A stretch of 64,000 nt of DNA from Cellulomonas sp. KH9 (GTDB taxonomy: Bacteria > Actinomycetota > Actinomycetes > Actinomycetales > Cellulomonadaceae). The position numbers were made by a program, and so were the translations under genes. This document shows positions 50,908-57,689 of the stretch, in pieces. The stretch's first letter is position 1. Every line of letters begins with the position of its first letter. Where the stretch lies: the NCBI RefSeq assembly GCF_900114185.1, contig NZ_FOSE01000001.1:583749-647748 (forward strand), written 5' to 3'. The notes beneath the pieces were generated by a model that was given only the letters and a program-made list of their open reading frames with translations, did not search any database and was not told where the DNA came from.

Positions 50908-52818
50908 GTGGGCACGTCGGGAGCGTTGCGGGCGTTCGAGGCGGCGGTCGCACGACGCGGCCCCGGGTGGTCCGACGCGACCGCGGCCCGGGCGGCGCTC
51001 GACGCGCTGACGGCGGACGCCCCGGGCCTCGACGCCCTCGACCCGGCCCTGGACGACCTGGTCGACGCGTGCGCGCTGACGCCGGCGGACCGGCAGGTCG
51101 TCGCCGTCGCGCTGCTGGCCGAGACGCACCCGGTCGCGCACCTGCTGTGCGGGCTGCTCGCCGGGGACGGCGCCGCGGGGCTGCCGACCGTGGCGCTCGC
51201 GGTCGAGCTGGCCGGCGCGTCCGTGCTGGACCCCGCCGCGCACGGCCGGTTCGCGCCGGGGGCGGCGCTGCGGCGCGCCGGGCTGCTGCGGCTCGTGGCC
51301 GGCGGCACGTTCGCCACGACGCGGGTGGGGCTCGTGCCGCGGGTCGTGGCCCACCTGCTGGGGCGTCGGGACGCGGCCGCCGAGGTGCGTGCCCTGCTCG
51401 CCGAGGCGGTGCCCGCGGACGTCACCGGGTACGCCGAGGTCGCGGCGGCGCTGGCCGCGGACGAGCCCCTGGTGTGGGTGCACGCGCCGGTGGGCGCGGC
51501 GGGCACCGGGCTGGCGGTCGCGGCGTGCCGCGAGCTCGACGTCGCGTGCGTCGTGGTCGACCTGGAGCGCGTGCCCGCCGTCGCCGGGTCGGACGGGCCG
51601 GCACGGGCGGCCCTGCACGACGCCGTGCGTGCCGCGCAGCTCGAGGCCGTGCTGGGCCGCTGCGTCCTGGTGCTGGCCGGTGCGCACCTCGCCGGCCCCG
51701 ACCTCGTGCGCCTCGTCACGGACGGTGCCGTGCCGGTCGTCGCGGTCGGCGGCACCGTGTGGGACCCCCGCTGGGCGGGCCCGCTGCCGCCCACGGTCAC
51801 CGCCGGGCGGCTGACGCTCGCCCAGCGGGCCGAGCGGTGGGCCGCGATGACGGGCCCGGACGTGGCGACCGCGGACGTCGTGTCGCTGCGCATGACCCCG
51901 GAGGAGATCGTCCGGGTGGGCCGCCGGGCACGGGCCGACGCGGCGCGGGACTCCCGCGACGTCGACGTCGACGACGTGCGCCGCACGGCGCGGCGGCTCG
52001 GCGGGGCCGCCGGCTCGCGGGTCCGCACCCAGGGCACGGCCGCGACGCTCGACGACCTGGTGCTGCCGGAGCACACGCGCCACGAGGTCGAGCGGCTCGT
52101 CGCGTGGGCACGGCACCGCGACGACGTCCTGGCGCTGGGTGACCTGCACGGCAAGGGCGGCAAGGGCACGGGGATCAGCGCGCTGTTCTCCGGCAGCCCG
52201 GGCACCGGCAAGACGCTCGCCGCGCACGTCGTGGCCGACACCCTCGGCATGGACCTGTTCCAGGTGGACCTGTCGTCGGTCGTCGACAAGTACATCGGGG
52301 AGACGGAGAAGAACCTCGAGCGCGTCTTCCGCCAGGCCGAGTCGCTGAACGCGGTGCTGTTCTTCGACGAGGCCGACGCGCTGTTCGGCTCCCGCTCCGC
52401 GGTGACCGACGCCAAGGACCGCTACGCGAACCAGGAGGTGGCGTACCTGCTGCAGCGCATGGAGGCCGCCGAGGGCCTGACGATCCTGGCGACCAACCTG
52501 CGCGGCAACCTCGACCCGGCCTTCGCCCGTCGCCTGCACTTCATGGTCCACTTCCCCGACCCGGACGTGCCCACCCGCCGCGCGCTGTGGGAGCACCACC
52601 TGGCGCAGCTGCCCGCCACGGACGCCGCCGACCCCGTGGACCTGGACCTGCTGGCCGAGACCGTGGAGGTCTGCGGTGGCGACATCCGCAACGTCGTCCT
52701 CGCCGCGACGTACGACGCGGTCACCGCGGGCACCCCGCTGGGGATGCGGCACGTGCGTGCCGCGACGGAGCGGGAGATCGCGAAGCTGGGACGGCGGCTG
52801 ACCGACCCGCGGTGGTGA
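50908..52818 (+). CDS. CIS-associated AAA+ ATPase (Pvc15-type)
   Basis: The 636-residue protein has an N-terminal helical region and a degenerate ATPase-like domain at about 180-360 (GYAEVAAALAADEPLVWVHAP, lacking a standard Walker A). A complete C-terminal AAA+ domain follows, with Walker A SGSPGTGKTLAAH at about 428-440, Walker B AVLFFDEADALFG at about 482-494, and LDPAFARRLHFMVHF with the arginine finger. AAA+ ATPases of this type are conserved in eCIS loci and are thought to help effector loading or assembly. GTG 50908 follows a GGAGG run. It is divergent from the DUF4255 operon and ends 20 bases before the next CIS operator. Confidence 0.93.
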   Translation: MGTSGALRAFEAAVARRGPGWSDATAARAALDALTADAPGLDALDPALDDLVDACALTPADRQVVAVALLAETHPVAHLLCGLLAGDGAAGLPTVALAVELAGASVLDPAAHGRFAPGAALRRAGLLRLVAGGTFATTRVGLVPRVVAHLLGRRDAAAEVRALLAEAVPADVTGYAEVAAALAADEPLVWVHAPVGAAGTGLAVAACRELDVACVVVDLERVPAVAGSDGPARAALHDAVRAAQLEAVLGRCVLVLAGAHLAGPDLVRLVTDGAVPVVAVGGTVWDPRWAGPLPPTVTAGRLTLAQRAERWAAMTGPDVATADVVSLRMTPEEIVRVGRRARADAARDSRDVDVDDVRRTARRLGGAAGSRVRTQGTAATLDDLVLPEHTRHEVERLVAWARHRDDVLALGDLHGKGGKGTGISALFSGSPGTGKTLAAHVVADTLGMDLFQVDLSSVVDKYIGETEKNLERVFRQAESLNAVLFFDEADALFGSRSAVTDAKDRYANQEVAYLLQRMEAAEGLTILATNLRGNLDPAFARRLHFMVHFPDPDVPTRRALWEHHLAQLPATDAADPVDLDLLAETVEVCGGDIRNVVLAATYDAVTAGTPLGMRHVRAATEREIAKLGRRLTDPRW

Positions 52819-52837
52819 GCCGCGCGGTCGGCAACAT

Positions 52838-52882
52838 GCGTAGTGCTTACCGATGTGCCGGACCGCCGCCCGCGGGGAGGCT
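52838..52882 (+). promoter_or_regulatory. CIS regulon promoter, copy 3 (before DUF4157 gene)
   Basis: GCGTA-GTGCT-TACCG followed by ATG lies at 52838-52855, then 21 bases, then GAGGCT (52877-52882) in the -10 position. The -10 matches consensus less well than copies 1 and 2. The element begins 20 bases after the AAA+ ATPase stop and gives a leader of about 70 bases to ATG 52956, so the DUF4157 gene has its own promoter. Confidence 0.6.
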
Positions 52883-52955
52883 GGGCCGTGGGCGCGTCCC
52901 GGCGCTGCCGCCCGCCCGTCCCGCACCCGTCCGCGCACCGTCACCGGAGGCACCG

Positions 52956-55900
52956 ATGAGCACCCACCACGCGCGCGTCCCCGTGCCGACGTCGGCCGCA
53001 CCGGCCCCGGCCGCGCCGCAGGCCGCCGCGCCGACCGCACCGGGGACGCTGCGTCCCGCCGCCGCCACGCTGACCGTCGGCGCCGCCGACGACCACGCGG
53101 AGCACGCCGCCGACGCGCTGGCCGACCGCGCGCTGTCCCGGCTCGACGGGGAGGACCCGCACCGGCACACCCCCGGGTGCGGGCACCTGCGCCGGTCGTT
53201 CGACGGGGCGTCGGGCGTCGTCGGGGCCGCCGGCGGGGCGCTGGACGCCGACGTGACGTCGCAGGTCGAGGCGGCCCGGTCGGGCGGCAGGGGGCTGCCG
53301 GGCCCGGTGCGCCGGCGCATGGAGTCCGCGTTCGGCACGGACCTGGGCCACGTGCGCGTCCACACCGGACCCGAGGCGGGGCGGCTGTCGCGCGCGATGT
53401 CCGCCGAGGCGTTCACCACCGGCGACGACATCTTCTTCGGCCACGGCCGGTTCGCGCCGCACGACCCCGTGGGCGAGAAGGTGCTGGCGCACGAGATCGC
53501 GCACGTCGTGCAGGAGACCGGCTCGCGCGCGGTGCGGCGGTTCTCCAACCCCTTCAAGAAGCTCTTCGGCACGGGGGCGCCGGCCGCGCCGACCCAGAAG
53601 GAGCTCGACCGGCAGAAGGTCAAGGAGGGCAAGGTCGCGGAGAAGGCCGAGCTCGCGGCTCTCGCGCAGGACCGCGCGAAGGGTGAGCAGGGCCGCGCGA
53701 ACCTGTCGAGCATGGTCCACGACGACGACGGCATCACGTCGGTCACGGCGGGCGAGCGCATGGACGTGCTGTGGGCCCGGTTCGACAAGGCCCTCGCGTA
53801 CGAGGTCCGCCTCTACAACCGGCTGGTCGCCGACGGCACCCCGGCGCCGGACGCGGCGCAGGAGGCCTACGACGCGACGTGGCACGGGAAGTTCCGGTCG
53901 CTGGAGTCGGTGCGCCCGCCGCGGGAGACCGCCGCCGAGCGGCTCATGCTGCAGGTGCGCTCCGCCCGGCACGTCGAGGAGCGGCACACCGAGGCCGTGG
54001 AGGCCGAGGAGGAGGAGCTCGCCGGGTCGCGGGTCATGCCGACGGAGCTCGAGGACGTGTACGACCGGATGGTCACGGCCGCGCGGACCCTCACGACGGC
54101 CGACCCGACGCTGCACCCCGAGCTCGCGCGCGACAGGGCGGCGAAGCAGGTCCGCGCGTCGCTCACGCCGAAGATCGCGGGGAGGCTGCCCGTCCGCAAC
54201 TCCGTCGTCGACCGTGAGGCGTGGACGCTCGCCGAGCAGCGCGCCCCGATCCTCGAGGCCCGCCGCGAGCGGCAGGCGCAGGGCGTGGCGGCGAACCTCG
54301 CGGCGCTGGACCGGCTCGACAGGGGCGATGCCGCGGCGGGGACGGCCGAGTCCCTCGGCAGCACCGCCCTGTCGGGCATCGAGTCCGCCGGCGGGGCGAT
54401 CGCCGACCGCTACACGCCGGAGCTCACGGGCTCCCCGGGCGGCTCGGACCTGTCGGTCCCGGAGCAGCTCGACGGCGGCGCGGTCGACGCCATCTCGCGC
54501 GCGAGATGGCGCACGGCCAACGGCGTGCGGTCCGACGACGACTACGAGAACCTCGCCGACGACCCGCTGAAGACCGCCGGGGGGCAGGCCAAGGAGGGGA
54601 TCTCCACGGTCACCGGGATGCTCGGCGGCCTCCTCACCGCGGTGCGCGAGGCCTTCGCGACGGCCCGCTCGGTGCGTGACGCCTGGAAGGAGAAGGACCC
54701 GTACGCCGCGATGGCGGCGACGAAGTCCGGCGCGTCGGCCGTCGACGGGCTGGTGTCCGCCGCGAAGTCGACGGCGAACCTCGCCAAGCTCATCGACTCG
54801 GGCGTCGCCGGCGGCGTCGCGAAGGTCGTGCCCGGTCTCGACATCGCGGCGTCCGCGCTGGCGATGGTCAAGGCCGTGACCGACGTCGCGGTCGCGGGCA
54901 TGCGCCAGCACGAGACGGACACCGCGATGTTCGCGGCCCGCCTCAACCGCGCGGGCAAGAACGCGAACGTCATGGTGTGGCCCCTGATGAACGTGTCGCG
55001 CAGCCACACCAAGAACCTCGAGAGCACCACGTGGGCGCTCGGCTCGTCGGTCGTGGACCTCGGCCTGTCGATCGGGCAGGTCGCCTCCGGCGGCGGGTTC
55101 GGCATCCCCGCGGCGATCAAGGGCGTCAAGTCGGTCGTCGACAACGTGCACTCCCTCGGCCACTTCATCGCCGACGAGGTGTTCGTCGTGCAGGCGCAGA
55201 CCGCCGAGCGCGAGTCCGCCGTGCAGCACCTCGAGGGCGGTGCCGAGCACGAGCTGCGCCGCCACCCCAAGGCCGCGGTCGACGGGATCATCCTGCGGGC
55301 GGCGGCGAAGGACCCGACGGCCGAGGCGTTCCTCGCCAACTACCGCGTGCACGGCCGCCCGGTGGGCCGCGCACTGCTCGACCGGATCAAGCCGCGCGCG
55401 GTGGCCGCCCACGACCCGCGCCGGCAGCGCTCGGCGCCGACGGACCTGCGGGCCGCGGAGCAGGAGCAGCTGACGACGGACGACGGCGCGCTCGCGCTGA
55501 TCCGCGAGGCCGTGCTGGAGTCCATGGGCGTCGACGCGGACCCGCAGACGGTCTTCGAGCGCACGCGCGCGGCCTTCGAGGACGCGGTCGGCGTCGCCGG
55601 CGGCACCGCCGGCGGCCTGGTGGACCGCTGGCGGCGCTCGGGGGCGCTCGCGGGTGAGCGCAACACCGCGCAGGCGGGTGCCGAGGCGAACGGCGGCAGG
55701 GTGCGCGACGACCGCGGCCTGTTCTGGCGCGTCCGCCAGACCCTCAAGGGCGAGGAGCACCTGGCCCGCAAGGAGCGGATGACCGCGGTGCTGACCGCGC
55801 AGGGGACCGGCGCCCCCGCCGTCGGGCTCGTCGTCGGCGCGCACACCCTGGCCGCCGACGCGACGCCGCAGCAGTACGCGCAGTTCGTCGACACCATCAG

Positions 55901-56021
55901 CGTCCAGGACCTGGAGGCCGAGCTGGCGGCCCGCCCGCAGCGCAACTCCCCGGAGATGGTCGACCTGCTGCTCGAGCTGCTGCAGCGCAAGCTCACCGAG
56001 GCCGCGGGGACCACGCCGTGA
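52956..56021 (+). CDS. DUF4157 (HExxH) eCIS-associated protein, candidate effector
   Basis: The 1021-residue protein starts at ATG 52956 with CGGAGG upstream. After about 100 disordered residues comes a DUF4157 domain (about 112-190): PGPVRRRMESAFGTDLG, VRVHTGPEAGRLSRAM, FTTGDDIFFG, and the zinc-protease-like HEIAH at 179-183. A VRR motif (SRAVRRF) follows directly. The next 800 residues are helical with an Ala/Val/Gly-rich region at about 600-740 that could contact membranes. No known toxin domain is recognised. DUF4157 is a hallmark of eCIS cargo and may be cleaved or act in loading. The stop overlaps the chaperone-like gene's GTG. Confidence 0.9.
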   Translation: MSTHHARVPVPTSAAPAPAAPQAAAPTAPGTLRPAAATLTVGAADDHAEHAADALADRALSRLDGEDPHRHTPGCGHLRRSFDGASGVVGAAGGALDADVTSQVEAARSGGRGLPGPVRRRMESAFGTDLGHVRVHTGPEAGRLSRAMSAEAFTTGDDIFFGHGRFAPHDPVGEKVLAHEIAHVVQETGSRAVRRFSNPFKKLFGTGAPAAPTQKELDRQKVKEGKVAEKAELAALAQDRAKGEQGRANLSSMVHDDDGITSVTAGERMDVLWARFDKALAYEVRLYNRLVADGTPAPDAAQEAYDATWHGKFRSLESVRPPRETAAERLMLQVRSARHVEERHTEAVEAEEEELAGSRVMPTELEDVYDRMVTAARTLTTADPTLHPELARDRAAKQVRASLTPKIAGRLPVRNSVVDREAWTLAEQRAPILEARRERQAQGVAANLAALDRLDRGDAAAGTAESLGSTALSGIESAGGAIADRYTPELTGSPGGSDLSVPEQLDGGAVDAISRARWRTANGVRSDDDYENLADDPLKTAGGQAKEGISTVTGMLGGLLTAVREAFATARSVRDAWKEKDPYAAMAATKSGASAVDGLVSAAKSTANLAKLIDSGVAGGVAKVVPGLDIAASALAMVKAVTDVAVAGMRQHETDTAMFAARLNRAGKNANVMVWPLMNVSRSHTKNLESTTWALGSSVVDLGLSIGQVASGGGFGIPAAIKGVKSVVDNVHSLGHFIADEVFVVQAQTAERESAVQHLEGGAEHELRRHPKAAVDGIILRAAAKDPTAEAFLANYRVHGRPVGRALLDRIKPRAVAAHDPRRQRSAPTDLRAAEQEQLTTDDGALALIREAVLESMGVDADPQTVFERTRAAFEDAVGVAGGTAGGLVDRWRRSGALAGERNTAQAGAEANGGRVRDDRGLFWRVRQTLKGEEHLARKERMTAVLTAQGTGAPAVGLVVGAHTLAADATPQQYAQFVDTISVQDLEAELAARPQRNSPEMVDLLLELLQRKLTEAAGTTP

Positions 56022-56548
56022 GGCCGCTGCTGACCGCGGTCGCCGCGGCGCTCGCCCCGGCGCGTCCGCTGCGCGCGGACGACGCCGCGGGCACGCTCGA
56101 CCTCGCCTCGCAGCTGCCCGGCGGGGAGCCGGTGCTGGTGCTCGTCCGTGAGGAGGCCGCCACGGTCACCTGCTACGGCCGGGTCCCCGTGGACGTCCCG
56201 GCGGACCGCGCGGCCGACGTGGCCCTGCTCGCGGGCGCGCTGACGGCGGACCTGTTCACGACGTGCGTCGAGGCCGGGTCCCCGGCCGGCACGGTCGCCG
56301 TGCGCGGCTCGCTGGCCCTCGGGCCGCTCGCGCCGGTCCCCGACGGCCGGCCCGTCCTGCACCCCGACGTGCTCGGGGCGCTGCTGCTGGCGGTCGTCGA
56401 GGACGTCGAGGCGACGGTCGAGCGCGTCCTGGACGCGGTCGAGGACGTCGTCGCGGGCACCCGCGGCCCCGCCGAGGCCGCGTACGACGTCCGCACCGCG
56501 GACCTCGACGCGCTGGTCCTGCAGGTCGAGGCGCTCGACGCGGACTGA
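56018..56548 (+). CDS. Small acidic protein, possible YbjN/type III chaperone-like partner of the DUF4157 protein
   Basis: The 176-residue acidic protein (many Asp/Glu, few Lys) has an alternating strand/helix order: EPVLVLVREEAATVTCYGRV, then DVALLAGALTADLFTTCVEA, then TVAVRGSLALGPL, then helices ending the protein. This resembles the YbjN/class I secretion chaperone fold. The resemblance is by pattern only. GTG 56018 overlaps the DUF4157 stop, a typical effector-chaperone arrangement. There is no signal peptide. It converges on the PAAR-like gene with 3 bases between stops. Confidence 0.78.
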   Translation: MRPLLTAVAAALAPARPLRADDAAGTLDLASQLPGGEPVLVLVREEAATVTCYGRVPVDVPADRAADVALLAGALTADLFTTCVEAGSPAGTVAVRGSLALGPLAPVPDGRPVLHPDVLGALLLAVVEDVEATVERVLDAVEDVVAGTRGPAEAAYDVRTADLDALVLQVEALDAD

Positions 56549-56551
56549 CCG

Positions 56552-56941
56552 TCAGGCGACGGTCGTGCGGACCGGGCCCGGCACCACGACCTGCACCACG
56601 CCGCCGTACGCGCACACGCACATCGCGCCCTGCGCGAGGACCGGCTTCCCGCCGACCACGGTGCGCGGGGCGGCGGGCGTCCACGTCCCGGTCGTGGCCG
56701 GCACGCACGGCATCGGGGTCAGCACCCCCAGGGCCGCCGCCGTCGCCGCCGCGACCTGCGGGTTGGCCAGGGACAGGCACATCGCGAACGGGGGGACGTT
56801 GACCAGGGGCGCCGCGTCCGAGACGGTCGCGACCGGGCGGCCCTCGACCAGCACGCGCGGCGTCGGCAGCGCGACGAGCGTCGCGGGCGCCGTCCCGAAG
56901 GAGCAGGTGACCGTGGCCGACGTGGTGACGGGCAGGGGCAC
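56552..56941 (-). CDS. PAAR-like spike-tip protein (DUF4280-type)
   Basis: The 129-residue protein resembles DUF4280/PAAR-like tips: PLPVTTSATVTCSFGTAPATL, VLVEGRPVATVSDAAPLVNVPPF, and TVVGGKPVLAQGAMCVCAYGG at the C-terminal end. Cys residues in TCSF, PCVP and MCVCA could bind metal as in PAAR cones. It would cap the VgrG-like needle at 33546-35300. It is 3 bases after the lipoprotein gene and shares its promoter at 57471-57514. There is no fused toxin. Confidence 0.88.
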   Translation of the reverse strand: MPLPVTTSATVTCSFGTAPATLVALPTPRVLVEGRPVATVSDAAPLVNVPPFAMCLSLANPQVAAATAAALGVLTPMPCVPATTGTWTPAAPRTVVGGKPVLAQGAMCVCAYGGVVQVVVPGPVRTTVA

Positions 56942-56944
56942 GGC

Positions 56945-57430
56945 TCAGCGCCCCGAGCCCGCGACCGACGCGGTGAGCTGCTCACCGGTCGTCGTGACGA
57001 GGCAGGTCACGGTGGTGTCGCCCTCGGACCACCCGCGCGCCGACGGCAGCAGGTAGGTGAGGAAGAGGTCGGAGTCGCGGTAGTCCACGCCCACGTACTC
57101 CGCGAACCGCTCGGCGCACGCGCCGTCGGCGAACGCGGCCAGGGCGTCGACGCCCGGGTGGGCCTCGGGGCCGTCGAGCGCGTCGGGCACCAGCGCGTAG
57201 ACCTCCATGTGGTGCGGGGCGTCGCACGCGACGGTGGTGACGTCGGTCAGCTCGGCCTGCACGTCGTCGGGGGTGACGACGCAGTCGCCGACGGCGAGGT
57301 CGAGCACCTGCGTGGCGCTCGTCCCGTCGTCCCCGAACCACGCGCAGCCCGCGACGGCGGCGTTCGTCAGCAGTGCCGCCCCGACCAGGGCTGCCGCCCG
57401 TGGCCGTCGCGTCGCCGTCCTGCGTCCCAC
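56945..57430 (-). CDS. Putative lipoprotein co-transcribed with the PAAR-like tip
   Basis: The 161-residue protein starts at GTG 57430 with GGGAGGG 4-5 bases before it. The basic head and hydrophobic run end in lipobox AVAG with Cys29, so it should be anchored outside the membrane. The mature part has QVLDLAVGDCVVTPDDVQ and CDAPHHMEVYALVPDALD, a pattern of the DUF4333/septum-formation-like domain with two or three Cys. Such domains are common in actinobacterial envelope proteins of unknown role. Its PAAR partner and CIS-type promoter place it in the CIS regulon, perhaps as self-recognition, exit-site or immunity component (inference). Confidence 0.85.
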   Translation of the reverse strand: MGRRTATRRPRAAALVGAALLTNAAVAGCAWFGDDGTSATQVLDLAVGDCVVTPDDVQAELTDVTTVACDAPHHMEVYALVPDALDGPEAHPGVDALAAFADGACAERFAEYVGVDYRDSDLFLTYLLPSARGWSEGDTTVTCLVTTTGEQLTASVAGSGR

Positions 57431-57470
57431 TGTCCCTCCCACCGTGCTGCCGGTGCGCACCGGCCCGTGC

Positions 57471-57514
57471 AGCGTAGGTCGCGGGCGGGGCGGTGCCATC
57501 CGTAGTCGCTGCGC
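57471..57514 (-). promoter_or_regulatory. CIS regulon promoter, copy 4 (before lipoprotein-PAAR operon)
   Basis: On the minus strand, GCGCA-GCGAC-TACGG followed by ATG occupies 57514 down to 57497. After 20 bases comes TACGCT (57476-57471). This is the most diverged copy: C for T in the first half-site and G for C in the second. The leader to GTG 57430 is about 35 bases. Confidence 0.6.
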
Positions 57515-57561
57515 AAGTCCGGTGCGCACGACGGCGGGGAGCGGGGTGGCAGACCGGTCTC

Positions 57562-57609
57562 CGCCTGCGGCGAACACGGGACGTGGTGGAGGTACCCCGC
57601 CGTTAGCAT
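57562..57609 (+). promoter_or_regulatory. clpC promoter with ClgR-box-like element
   Basis: CGCCTGCGGCGAAC at 57562-57575 fits the actinobacterial ClgR box pattern (CGCYNANRGCGWWS) with one mismatch. TAGCAT at 57604-57609 is a plausible -10. ClgR activates clpC and clpP genes in related actinobacteria, so stress induction is likely. The leader to ATG 57690 is about 75 bases. Confidence 0.55.
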
Positions 57610-57689
57610 CGAAACACGCCGCTTCGTCGGCTCCGCCCGGACCCCTGCCGGGTGGCGCAGCCGGGGCACGCCGCTCGTGAGGAGTGCAC

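Noticed and set aside
26562..57430. The tail-like genes as a prophage
   Set aside because: No capsid, portal, terminase, integrase, holin or endolysin genes occur, while DUF4255, DUF4157, PAAR-like and AAA+ genes mark an eCIS.
26562..57430. The tail-like genes as a type VI secretion system
   Set aside because: There is no TssJLM membrane complex, no TssB/C pair and no ClpV within the cluster. The neighbouring ATPase at 57690 is the standard ClpC.
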